Below, piece by piece: positions 9,076-16,792 of a stretch of DNA of 64,000 nucleotides (its first letter is position 1; every line of letters begins with the position of its first letter). Both the position numbers and the translations under genes were made by a program. The notes beneath the pieces were generated by a model. That model was not told the DNA's origin. It saw only the letters and a program-made list of their open reading frames with translations, and ran no database searches. The stretch is from positions 32,281 through 96,280 of the forward strand of contig CAJTVR010000002.1 in assembly GCA_910580075.1 (NCBI GenBank), written 5' to 3'. Origin of the DNA: an uncultured Eubacterium sp. (GTDB lineage: Bacteria > Bacillota > Clostridia > Lachnospirales > Lachnospiraceae).

Positions 9076-9750
9076 TTATCCCTGCGGTCTTAATACATAC
9101 CCCACCCCTCTGATTGTCTGTATCAGCTTTGTTTCATATGGGTCATCAATTTTTTTGCGCAGATAACGGATATACACATCAATGACATTAGAATAACTGT
9201 CATGATCCATATCCCATATATTCGCCTCTATCTGTTCTCTGGAGACTACAATATTCTGATTGCGGATTAAATAAAGCAGCACAGAAAATTCTTTTGGTGA
9301 AAGACTGATATGATCATTCCCGCGCCGTACTGTATGTTCGTTGCAGTCTACGGTCAGTTCTCCGCAGCGGTAAATATTTTCACGCACTCCGGCTTTTTTA
9401 CGTGTCATGGCCCGCACTCTTGCAGACAGCTCCTGAAACGCAAACGGCTTTACCATATAATCATCCGCCCCTATATCCAGACCCTCTACGATATCATCAA
9501 TATGACTGCGGGCAGATAAAAACAGCACAGGTGTCTGGACGCCCTGTGTACGCGCTTTTTTCAAGACCTCAAGACCGTTCATTTTAGGCAGCATAACATC
9601 TAAAATCGCTCCGTCGTACTCTTCCATCGTCAGGTAATCATAAGCACTTTCTCCGTCAAAGCATGTGTCCACCAGATATCCTTCTGACTCCAGCTCTTTT
9701 TTAATAATATGATTCAAATCTTTTTCATCTTCTACAAGCAGTATCTTCAT
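9076..9750 (-). CDS. OmpR-family response regulator
   Basis: 224 aa. The receiver domain has phosphoacceptor Asp51 in AILDVMLP, acidic pair in LLVEDE, and Lys in MVKPF. The C-terminal winged helix (about 125-222) has LSPKEFSVLLYL and the recognition-helix block SNVIDVYIRYLRKKID, ending RGVGYVLRP. It is the cognate partner of the kinase directly downstream. Genes further down the same strand (cysC, sulfotransferase-like) may be in the same transcript, which would tie sulfation to this regulator; that is inference. Confidence 0.93.
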   Translation of the reverse strand: MKILLVEDEKDLNHIIKKELESEGYLVDTCFDGESAYDYLTMEEYDGAILDVMLPKMNGLEVLKKARTQGVQTPVLFLSARSHIDDIVEGLDIGADDYMVKPFAFQELSARVRAMTRKKAGVRENIYRCGELTVDCNEHTVRRGNDHISLSPKEFSVLLYLIRNQNIVVSREQIEANIWDMDHDSYSNVIDVYIRYLRKKIDDPYETKLIQTIRGVGYVLRPQG

Positions 9751-9891
9751 CTTACAGTATTTCCTTTGCCTTCATTATTATATCCTTAATAATGCCGCAT
9801 TCCCTGGTACAGAAAATCCTGCTGTTTCTATGAACCAGCCTGCCTGAATTTTTCCGCTTCCCTGCTGCCTGTGCACAGTCTGCCTGAATTT

Positions 9892-10986
9892 TTATGATTC
9901 ATCCAGCAGCGTTGTGCGGCACAGCGCGAAAAATCCAGGTGCTATTTTGCGCAGCCCGGATGCTGTCAGGTAAATCACAGCTGTCGTGCATAGAACTGCC
10001 AGCACATATTTTGGATACAGATTTGCATAATTCTGTCCCGGATACATACGCACAAGTGCATGACTCCAGTAATTGTGCGACAGATATACCGGAAAACTGA
10101 TTTTTCCGAGGAAGTATATCATAGGTTTATTAAAAAAAGATGAAAGCAGGCTCTTGCCGCTGAAGGTTACAACGACTCCGGCTGCAAATAAAAGCAGCAT
10201 AACAAAATCCATCTGGGAACCTTTATGCGCATAAGACCAGGCGATTACCCCAAAATAACAGCACAGTTCCAGCATTGTCAAAAGTGCTTCTGCGAGTTTT
10301 GACAGCCTCAGATCTTTTATTTTCTGACAGATTCCCCAGCAGATGACGCCCATGCACAGTTCTCCAACCGCACGCAGCCAGCCTTTATAGCAAAATCCAA
10401 GCCAGTCCGTCGGTCCCCGCAGGTCTCCGACATTTTTTGAAAGATACCCTAGCGCTGCAATTGCAAGAACCGGTGCCCATACATTTACAAAGACGTCCCT
10501 GTTTTTCAGGAATAAAGGCACGAGCACGAGCATCGCTAACAGCATCGCAGATATATACCACGCTGCCGGATTTGCCTTAAATCCTTCCAGGCCGGACTCC
10601 CGCAGAAAGAACATGTCCCATACGCCTGTCATCAGATCTTTGATCAGAGCAGCTGGAGTGACATTTTTCTTTGCAATATGCTGTACTACAAACCCGATTC
10701 CCCATGCAATGAAAATCTCCGGACAGAGACCTTTGATTTTATGCAGCATAAAATTACGGCTGTCTCTTCCTACCAGAATTTCATCTTCTTTATAACGGGA
10801 AATGGAAGCAGCCATCAGGTAGCCGGAAACAAGAAAAAAGAATTCGACCGCAATCGCTGCACCGACAAAAGGGGTTGTTTTAATTTTAGTCAGATTCGAG
10901 GAATGAAACTGCACAACCAGAATGGAAAAAATAAATTTCCAGAAATCGATAGCGCCGTTACGTGTCTTTGTCTGTCTGTCTGACAT
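9892..10986 (-). CDS. Membrane acyltransferase, family 3 (OafA-like)
   Basis: 364 aa from the ATG at 10986, placed at a good distance from AAGGAG; an upstream ATG at 10995 sits too close to it. The N-terminus IDFWKFIFSILVVQFHSS contains the catalytic-type His of acyltransferase 3 proteins, and VEFFFLVSGYLMA is the family's second motif. About ten membrane helices follow. These proteins transfer acyl groups, often acetyl, to surface polysaccharides or peptidoglycan. It lies upstream of the two-component and sulfation genes on the same strand. Confidence 0.88.
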   Translation of the reverse strand: MSDRQTKTRNGAIDFWKFIFSILVVQFHSSNLTKIKTTPFVGAAIAVEFFFLVSGYLMAASISRYKEDEILVGRDSRNFMLHKIKGLCPEIFIAWGIGFVVQHIAKKNVTPAALIKDLMTGVWDMFFLRESGLEGFKANPAAWYISAMLLAMLVLVPLFLKNRDVFVNVWAPVLAIAALGYLSKNVGDLRGPTDWLGFCYKGWLRAVGELCMGVICWGICQKIKDLRLSKLAEALLTMLELCCYFGVIAWSYAHKGSQMDFVMLLLFAAGVVVTFSGKSLLSSFFNKPMIYFLGKISFPVYLSHNYWSHALVRMYPGQNYANLYPKYVLAVLCTTAVIYLTASGLRKIAPGFFALCRTTLLDES

Positions 10987-11111
10987 GATATGCATTCTCC
11001 TTATTAGTTTAGTATGGAGGCATTATAGCAAAAAATCACAGAATCCGCAATCATTATTGCAGCCGGATTTGTGCCGGATTTCCTGGAATGGATGAGAATT
11101 TCCAGGCAGAC

Positions 11112-11158
11112 GAAAAAAAGACCGCCGCACTAAGCATGTTCTTAATGCGACAGCCTCT
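11112..11158 (-). terminator. Terminator of the flagellin-csrA operon (short copy of the GGCTGTCGCA family)
   Basis: CCGCACTAAG and CTTAATGCGA form a stem around CATGTT, and the minus strand then reads CTTTTTTTC. It is placed about 40 bp after the csrA stop. Confidence 0.65.
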
Positions 11159-11195
11159 TTATAGTTCGAATCCGGGGGACCGGGCAGGACGTCTG

Positions 11196-11477
11196 CTACT
11201 GTCCCTGCCGGTCTGCCTTCTGACTTTTCATTTTTCCGGCCAGGTGTTCCCGCCGCAGAATGCTGACAATTTCTTTCTGTGCCTCTTTGGATATTCCCTT
11301 TTCAGCATAGTAAGACGTCTTTGCCCTGCTGCCTCCTGCACTGCTCCTGGCAATGTTTATTTCCCTGGGCGCTTCTACAAGCACATGGATATTGTTTGCA
11401 GAACCGCCGGAAAAAACGACTTTTACTTCTTCGCCAATCCGAAGATAATCACCTGGTTTTAATGTAAGTTTCAGCAT
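11196..11477 (-). CDS. csrA: CsrA-family translational regulator with C-terminal extension
   Basis: 93 aa. Residues 1-45 align with the CsrA fold: MLKLTLKPGDYLRIGEEVKV, then an NNIHVLVEAPREINIAR segment equivalent to the VRIGINAPKEVSVHR region, including the RNA-binding Arg. Typical CsrA is 60-75 aa; the extra 30 C-terminal residues are basic. GGGAGG precedes the ATG. It starts 52 bp after the flagellin stop on the same strand, so both share a transcript. In Bacillus subtilis CsrA represses flagellin translation and is antagonised by FliW; no fliW is in the window. The flagellin leader here has plausible CsrA sites. Confidence 0.85.
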   Translation of the reverse strand: MLKLTLKPGDYLRIGEEVKVVFSGGSANNIHVLVEAPREINIARSSAGGSRAKTSYYAEKGISKEAQKEIVSILRREHLAGKMKSQKADRQGQ

Positions 11478-11529
11478 ATATAACCTCCCTGTTTTCCCGG
11501 TTTTACCCTGTCCCCGTTATTCTTTTATG

Positions 11530-14046
11530 TTAGCCAAGCAGAGAAAGAACGCCCTGTGTAGACTGATTTGCCTGTGCAAGCATTGCCTGGCCTGCCTGTG
11601 CAAGAATGTTATTCTTGCTGTATTCTACCATTTCAGATGCCATATCTGTATCACGGATGCGTGATTCTGCAGAAGTTGTATTCTCAACAACGTTATCCAG
11701 GTTGGCAATTGTATGCTCTAAACGGTTCTGGATCGCACCCAGTGAGCTTCTCTGTGCAGAAACTTTCGAGATTGCATCCTGGATTGCATCAATCGCATAA
11801 GTTGCTCCTGTTCCGTCTGCATCAGATAAATCAAGCCCTTTAATACCCAGATAAGATGAATTCATCGTCTTGATGTCTACCTGGATTTTATTTGTCATGT
11901 CTGCGTCTGCGCCTACATGGAGATTGAAGCTCAGTGTTTTAGCAACTGTTGCAGAAGCTGTTGTAATGTTAAATACATTCTCTGCTCCAGCGCCTGCTGC
12001 ATTTTCTAATTCAGCTGCTTTTGCTGCAGTTATAACTGTTTTATCATCTGTTACAGCTATTTTTGCTCCATCCACGGCTACACCTGCATCTGGTGTAAAC
12101 TCAACAACTGCACCTGCTGCAATCAAAGCTTCCATATCTGCTGCCGTCTTGTCAGCGCTTGTAGTATTGTTTGTAGCATGTGTCAGATTTGCAGTATTTG
12201 TGCTGTTATATACAGCATCTCCGTTTCTGTCTGTAAAAATATACAGTGTAGTTGTTCCGTCAGAAATGCTTCCGACTGCCTTAAGAGCAGTACCATTACC
12301 GCCTGCTGAAGCGCCGGCTGCTGCGGCTGCTGCAGCAATCGCATCCGTCACTGCTGTCTTTACATTATCTGCCGTATCGCCAATTGTATACGCTGTGCCG
12401 TCAATTGTTACTGTGTCGCCAGCTTTATAATCAGCTTCTGTCTTTTCTGTTCCTGCCGCTGCTGCGTTTTCTACTTTTGCAGTGCCGTTTGTATCACCGA
12501 TCTGGTTTGCTGCAAGCAGTTCCTTCTTTGCCAGCTCATAAGCTTCTTTGGCAGTGATTTCATTATCTGCCCTTTCAGCTGCATCATAATAAAGTTTTTC
12601 TCCTTTATCATAAGCTGCCTTGATTTCTTCTGCACTGAGCGCCTCTTTGCCGCCTTTTGCGTATACCGGCTTATCAACAGTTACATTTGTAACTTCGCCG
12701 TCTGTCATGGCAGGAGTCGGTGTTGTTGTACCGCCATCCACGTCTGCATTTTCAATTACAACAGCTGCTGCACCGCCTATTTTTGCTTCTTCGATCGTAA
12801 TCTTGTCATTTGCTTCTGTGACTACCCAGTCGTCGCCAAGATCTGTCTGTAACTGTGCTGCTATGTCCGCTACAGTTGCAAAATTAGCCTCTGTATAGGA
12901 TTTTCCGCCGATATCTACTGTACCGTTAGTGGTCCAGCCTGTCAGGTCAATCTCGCTCTTTGCTTTTGTGCCTTCTGCTTTGTAATCCTCAGCCTTTACT
13001 TCATTTGTCTGGCTGACAGCGCCTGGCGTTGAGTAAAGTTCTTTTCCCTGCTTATATGCTTCTGTGATTTCCTCAGCAGTCAGCTCTTCTTTGCTGTTTT
13101 GTGCATACAGCTTTGTCTTTGCTTCTACGCTGTCAAGAGATCCGTCTGTCATAACAGGTGTCGGTGTTGTTGTACCGCCATCCACGTCTGCATTTTCAAT
13201 TACAACAGCTGCTGCACCGCCTATTTTTGCTTCTTCGATCGTAATCTTGTCATTTGCTTCTGTGACTACCCAGTCGTCGCCAAGATCTGTCTGTAACTGT
13301 GCTGCTATGTCCGCTACAGTTGCAAAATTAGCCTCTGTATAGGATTTTCCGCCGATATCTACTGTACCGTTAGTGGTCCAGCCTGTCAGGTCAATTTCAC
13401 TCTTTGCTTTCGTGCCCTTTACTTCATAATCTCCGTCCGGGCCTTCTACGGCAGCCTTTTGTTCTGCATCGTCAACAATCTTATAATTTTTGCCGCCGAT
13501 ATTTACAGTGTCGCCTGTCTTCAGCTCATCCATTACAAAGGTTGCTGTACCGTTGCCGTTATCTGTCAGCTTTCCTTTTAAACCTGCATCATGTGCCGCC
13601 ATTTTCACATTTTTTGTGCCATCGTCACCCTTTAACAGGTAGATTTCATTAAATTTTGTAGTCTCTGCAACACGGTCAATTTCGGTTGCAAGCTGATCGA
13701 TTTCTGCCTGAATGGCATCACGGTCTTTCTGGCTCTCTGTACCGTTTGCTGCCTGGGTTGCCAGCTCGTTCATACGCTGGAGCATGGAGTGCACTTCTGT
13801 CAGTGCGCCTTCTGCAGTCTGTACGGAAGATACGCCGTCCTGAGCATTCGTAGATGCCTGGGAAAGTCCGCGGACCTGTCTTCTCATCTTTTCCGAAATC
13901 GTAAGTCCGGCTGCATCGTCTGCTGCACGGTTGATTCTGTAACCAGATGAAAGTTTTTCTGTGGATTTTGACTGCTGCCCGGATGTGATTCCTAAGAGCC
14001 TGTTTGCGTTCATTGCCTGTAAATTGTGCTGTACTACCATTGACAT
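11530..14046 (-). CDS. fliC: Flagellin, long variant with duplicated central domain
   Basis: 838 aa. The conserved D0/D1 N-terminus (1 to about 145) begins [19 protein letters not shown] and contains [15 protein letters not shown], the segment equivalent to the TLR5 recognition site. The C-terminal D1/D0 (about 735-838) contains [12 protein letters not shown] and ends QGVLSLLG. The central roughly 590 residues are variable, Ala/Thr-rich, and carry an internal duplication. Flagellins of 270-500 aa are more usual. It forms the filament after export by the flagellar type III system; there is no signal peptide. ATG follows AAGGAGG. I see no good promoter between its start and the inverted repeat at 14171; the candidate sigma-28 promoter is in the invertible segment. 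Confidence 0.97.
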   Translation of the reverse strand: MSMVVQHNLQAMNANRLLGITSGQQSKSTEKLSSGYRINRAADDAAGLTISEKMRRQVRGLSQASTNAQDGVSSVQTAEGALTEVHSMLQRMNELATQAANGTESQKDRDAIQAEIDQLATEIDRVAETTKFNEIYLLKGDDGTKNVKMAAHDAGLKGKLTDNGNGTATFVMDELKTGDTVNIGGKNYKIVDDAEQKAAVEGPDGDYEVKGTKAKSEIDLTGWTTNGTVDIGGKSYTEANFATVADIAAQLQTDLGDDWVVTEANDKITIEEAKIGGAAAVVIENADVDGGTTTPTPVMTDGSLDSVEAKTKLYAQNSKEELTAEEITEAYKQGKELYSTPGAVSQTNEVKAEDYKAEGTKAKSEIDLTGWTTNGTVDIGGKSYTEANFATVADIAAQLQTDLGDDWVVTEANDKITIEEAKIGGAAAVVIENADVDGGTTTPTPAMTDGEVTNVTVDKPVYAKGGKEALSAEEIKAAYDKGEKLYYDAAERADNEITAKEAYELAKKELLAANQIGDTNGTAKVENAAAAGTEKTEADYKAGDTVTIDGTAYTIGDTADNVKTAVTDAIAAAAAAAGASAGGNGTALKAVGSISDGTTTLYIFTDRNGDAVYNSTNTANLTHATNNTTSADKTAADMEALIAAGAVVEFTPDAGVAVDGAKIAVTDDKTVITAAKAAELENAAGAGAENVFNITTASATVAKTLSFNLHVGADADMTNKIQVDIKTMNSSYLGIKGLDLSDADGTGATYAIDAIQDAISKVSAQRSSLGAIQNRLEHTIANLDNVVENTTSAESRIRDTDMASEMVEYSKNNILAQAGQAMLAQANQSTQGVLSLLG
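12716..13395. repeat. Internal direct duplication in the flagellin gene, 444-bp offset
   Basis: 12716-12951 recurs at 13160-13395 without a mismatch that I can see, about 236 bp. Divergent sequence lies between. The offset is 444 bp, exactly 148 codons, so the frame is kept. It doubles a block running from [19 protein letters not shown] to [11 protein letters not shown]. Such perfect identity indicates recent duplication or gene conversion. Confidence 0.9.
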
Positions 14047-14053
14047 AAAATGT

Positions 14054-14063
14054 ACCTCCTTGT
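14054..14063 (-). promoter_or_regulatory. Putative CsrA site overlapping the flagellin ribosome binding site
   Basis: The leader reads ACAAGGAGGU over the Shine-Dalgarno sequence, one mismatch from the core ACARGGAUGU of the CsrA consensus. Binding here would block translation. Confidence 0.5.
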
Positions 14064-14105
14064 GGTCTTAATTGTCTGCCGCTGCCTTCCTTTGCGCGGC
14101 TTTGC

Positions 14106-14121
14106 GGGAATTCCGTTTCCC
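14106..14121 (-). promoter_or_regulatory. Leader hairpin with GGA in its loop, second putative CsrA site
   Basis: On the flagellin strand GGGAA and TTCCC pair around a loop ACGGAA. GGA presented in a hairpin loop is the preferred CsrA target. It is about 45 nt upstream of the ribosome-site match, resembling the two-site arrangement known for Bacillus subtilis hag. Confidence 0.45.
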
Positions 14122-14139
14122 TTTTTTCTAGTTTCCTGT

Positions 14140-14170
14140 CCGGATCTGCGCCTTATCCTGCAGGATCCGG
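14140..14170. other. Hairpin at the start of the fixed flagellin leader
   Basis: CCGGATCTGC and GCAGGATCCGG pair with one bulge around a 10-nt loop, directly abutting the left inverted repeat. No U-tract follows on either strand, so it is more likely a structured leader or recombinase accessory site than a terminator. Confidence 0.5.
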
Positions 14171-14201
14171 AATGCAACAATTTGTTATAAACTGTTGCAT
14201 T
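14171..14201 (+). repeat. Left inverted repeat of the flagellin switch (recombination site)
   Basis: 31 bp: AATGCAACAATTT, spacer GTTAT, AAACTGTTGCATT. The reverse complement matches the right repeat at 30 of 31 positions. Each site is itself a dyad with 13-bp arms, as expected of a tyrosine recombinase core site, and the asymmetric 5-bp centre gives it direction. Confidence 0.9.
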
Positions 14202-14223
14202 GTCATAAGGAGGAAATCAGACT

Positions 14224-14802
14224 ATGGGAACGGCTCAGCCAATCAAAAACGAAGAAGCACTCAGAGAATTTACCGATTATTACAGGCTCACACGGCCTTC
14301 TGCAAGAAACTATGCACTTATCATCTTTTCATTAAATACCGCGCTTCGCATCAGTGACCTTCTTGCCTTGAAATGGGAAAACATTTATGACTTTGAATCA
14401 GAAAAAATGACGAAACATTTATGCATACGCGAGCACAAGACCGGAAAGATTTCCGTAATCGCTCTAAACAGCCGGATTCACGCTGCCGTATATTTTTATA
14501 TGGAAGAACGCTGCCCGGCAAAAGGAGAATTTCTATTCAGCAGAAATACTTCCCACACCGAACCGCTCAGCCGTACACAGGCATACCGGATTATCCGTAA
14601 AGCAGCCGCCGAAACCCTGCATCTGCCAAATATCAGCTGCCATTCCATGCGCAAGACATTCGGCTATCATGCCTGGAAACAGGGCACGCCGCCAGCGCTT
14701 CTAATGGATATATACAATCATTCCACTTATGCGCATACCAAACGCTACCTCGGCATAGATCAGGATGAACGGGATTCTGTATTTCTGGAGGTTATGCTGT
14801 AA
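14224..14802 (+). CDS. Small tyrosine recombinase (FimB/FimE-size), predicted flagellin phase-switch invertase
   Basis: 192 aa, close to the FimB/FimE size and lacking the usual separate core-binding arm domain of long integrases. Catalytic residues are visible: Arg42 in LRISDLL, Lys72 in HKTGK, His140-SM-Arg143, His166, and nucleophile Tyr175 in HTKRYLGI. AAGGAGG stands 10 bp before the ATG. The gene lies wholly between two 31-bp inverted repeats next to the flagellin gene, so it probably inverts its own locus. Its promoter is not clear: in this orientation it would be transcribed from the flagellin-leader side, in the other from the right flank. It may also act on sites elsewhere. Confidence 0.92.
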   Translation: MGTAQPIKNEEALREFTDYYRLTRPSARNYALIIFSLNTALRISDLLALKWENIYDFESEKMTKHLCIREHKTGKISVIALNSRIHAAVYFYMEERCPAKGEFLFSRNTSHTEPLSRTQAYRIIRKAAAETLHLPNISCHSMRKTFGYHAWKQGTPPALLMDIYNHSTYAHTKRYLGIDQDERDSVFLEVML

Positions 14803-14836
14803 CTGCAAAATTTTTCAAAAAAATACGAAAAAACAC

Positions 14837-14863
14837 TAAAGTATTCCTGCATCAGTCCGATAT
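14837..14863 (+). promoter_or_regulatory. Sigma-28 (SigD) type promoter pointing away from flagellin
   Basis: TAAA at 14837-14840, 15-nt spacer, TCCGATAT at 14856-14863. The Bacillus SigD consensus is TAAA-N15-GCCGATAT: one mismatch and exact spacing. Start is expected near 14870. It reads rightward into the right inverted repeat, where no plus-strand gene follows. Confidence 0.85.
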
Positions 14864-14880
14864 ATTAGGTGTAAATAAAA

Positions 14881-14916
14881 AATGCAACAGTTTATAACAA
14901 ACTGTTGCATTTTTTG
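14881..14916 (+). repeat. Right inverted repeat, also a likely terminator
   Basis: AATGCAACAGTTT, spacer ATAAC, AAACTGTTGCATT is a perfect 13-bp dyad (14881-14911), followed by a run of T (14910-14915). As RNA this is a hairpin with a U-tract, which would terminate both recombinase mRNA and the outward sigma-28 transcript. The left site lacks the T-run. Confidence 0.85.
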
Positions 14917-14977
14917 TTGATAGTATTTTAATAGTATACAATATTTATCCGGTATTTAAACAGTGCGTGCGAAAAAA

Positions 14978-15032
14978 CAGGGCTGCCACATAAATCAAAA
15001 CAGTTACGTTTCTCTTAATGCGGCAGCCCTGG
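14978..15032 (-). terminator. Terminator of the AAA-ATPase gene (GGCTGTC family hairpin)
   Basis: CAGGGCTGCC and GGCAGCCCTGG pair, and the minus strand continues TTTTTTC. It sits about 50 bp past the minus-strand stop at 15084. Confidence 0.75.
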
Positions 15033-15083
15033 AAAACCTTATGGGTATAAAATTTCTACGGCACATGCATGCTCTTTTGTTTT

Positions 15084-16652
15084 TCAGTCATAACTAATTC
15101 CGGCCGCTAGAATCCTTCCTGTATATTTTGCTTTTTCTCCAAGTTTCCCTTTCAGGCGCAGTGCATAATTTTTATTTTTAATCTGTGAAACGGCCTCCTG
15201 CGGAGTACTGTCTATTTTCAGCTCCAAAATAATGGCATCATCATTTTTATGTTCCGGATAAAAAATAAAATCCACGTATCCTCTTGCAGCTTTATCTTCC
15301 CGTTCCACCCGGTACTTATCGCGCGCAGCCAGATAAACAAGATTCACTACAGCCGACAGTTCAATTTCACTGTTGTATGAAAAAACAGGAGATTCCGTAT
15401 CATGTGCAAAATTCAGTATTTCTGCCATTGTACTGGTATTTCCGGCAAGTGTGGCTGTAAGCATTTTCTCTGATTCGATTGCAGGACGATGGACATATCC
15501 AAGGCTGCTTTTGGACATCAGCAGCTCCTGAAACTGTTCCATCAATTCCCTGTTAGGTATAAAAACGGAACCGTCTTCGTATGTCAGCAAACCGTATACC
15601 ACCATCGCAGAATAAATCTGATTTTTCGTATTTAATTCAGCGGATGTAGCAGCATATCCCTGAAGTTTTACTGCGATATGTTCTCCGGCAATCATCAGTA
15701 CCAGGTCGTCACGAACATCACGGATATTGTTACGTATATAATAGAAAATCTCATCATAAGGTCCGGAATTCGTCCAGTAACTGCTAATCTGGTTATCGGT
15801 CAATGCACATATCACTGAACGCGGATTATACAGCCGGATTCCCGCTGCAGTATGATATCCGTCATACCATTCAGCCAGTTCCTGCCGTGTAATTTTTGCA
15901 TCAGGAACCGAATTCTGGTAAGAAGCAAAAAGCCTGTCTGTTTCCGCATCAGAAAATCCAAAATATTCGCTGAACTTTTCTCTGGATGACATGTCGTATT
16001 CCTGAAACATGTTAATCTCTGAACCGCTGGAATATTTTGCTATAGGCAGAACGCCCGTCATATAGGCCAGTTCCACATAGGCCCGTCCTTTTAACAGATC
16101 CCGCAGAAATTCCAGATAACTCTTTTTGTTTTCGCCGCTGACAAAATTTTTATGAAAAATCGCGTCCCACTCATCGATAATAAATATAAACCTGGTTCTT
16201 GTTTTTTCAAAAATCAGCTGCAGATTATCCCATACTGCTTCCCCGATATCAATCTGATACTGTGGGTATGCTTCTGCCAGATCTTTGTTTATTCCGTTTT
16301 GTATTCGCCCGATATAGCGTTCGTAGCTGCTGCAGTTTCTGGGAAGCCTGCTAAAATCAATATAAATAACATCCCATTTGTTTAAATGCTTATGATATTG
16401 TTCATAACCGGCTATGTTAAGCCCGTCAAACAAAGACTTTCCGTCAGCAGCTTTTCCATAAAAAGCCCCCAGCATCGTTGCCATTACGGTTTTCCCAAAC
16501 CGCCGCGGCCTGGTGATGCACAAATATTTCTGGCCGTCTGAAGCAGACTGAATAACCTGTGCAATTAAATCCGTTTTATCTGCAAAAAACCTGGTACCGG
16601 CAAGTTCTTTATACGATTCATACGGAGCAATGCTGTTTAGAAAAATTCCCAT
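15084..16652 (-). CDS. AAA-ATPase-like protein with C-terminal PD-(D/E)XK nuclease-like domain
   Basis: 522 aa. The N-terminus begins with a short substrate-like segment (FADKTDLI) and a Walker A in TRPRRFGKTVMATM (about 48-61), with Walker B RFIFIIDEWDAI. This matches the AAA-ATPase_like family (PF09820). The C-terminus YVDFIFYP...AIILELKID matches the DUF1703 PD-(D/E)XK domain, with D, E and K of the active site. These proteins are abundant and often multi-copy in gut anaerobes; their biological role is not established. It is monocistronic with its own terminator. Confidence 0.88.
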   Translation of the reverse strand: MGIFLNSIAPYESYKELAGTRFFADKTDLIAQVIQSASDGQKYLCITRPRRFGKTVMATMLGAFYGKAADGKSLFDGLNIAGYEQYHKHLNKWDVIYIDFSRLPRNCSSYERYIGRIQNGINKDLAEAYPQYQIDIGEAVWDNLQLIFEKTRTRFIFIIDEWDAIFHKNFVSGENKKSYLEFLRDLLKGRAYVELAYMTGVLPIAKYSSGSEINMFQEYDMSSREKFSEYFGFSDAETDRLFASYQNSVPDAKITRQELAEWYDGYHTAAGIRLYNPRSVICALTDNQISSYWTNSGPYDEIFYYIRNNIRDVRDDLVLMIAGEHIAVKLQGYAATSAELNTKNQIYSAMVVYGLLTYEDGSVFIPNRELMEQFQELLMSKSSLGYVHRPAIESEKMLTATLAGNTSTMAEILNFAHDTESPVFSYNSEIELSAVVNLVYLAARDKYRVEREDKAARGYVDFIFYPEHKNDDAIILELKIDSTPQEAVSQIKNKNYALRLKGKLGEKAKYTGRILAAGISYD

Positions 16653-16792
16653 TTTTCGCCTATTCCTTTTCCTTTCAGATATTTACCGGAATCCGCCCAG
16701 CCTGAACAATCCACAGCCGGCTGTTACAGAATATTATACCATAGTATCAGACTGGCTGAACATTTATTTTCTATCATCATATGAATTTTCAT

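Larger units (their letters stand above)
14202..14880. mobile_element. Predicted invertible segment with recombinase gene and sigma-28 promoter
   Basis: 679 bp bounded by oppositely oriented 31-bp sites. It contains one gene, a FimB-size tyrosine recombinase, and one strong sigma-28 promoter at the far end, directed outward. Inversion would bring the promoter next to the flagellin leader reading into it, with the recombinase gene upstream and co-directional. That the segment inverts is inference from its architecture. Confidence 0.8.

Noticed and set aside
12620..13342. Plus-strand frames through the flagellin gene
   Set aside because: Antisense shadows created by Ala/Thr-rich codon use; the two similar ones simply mirror the internal duplication.
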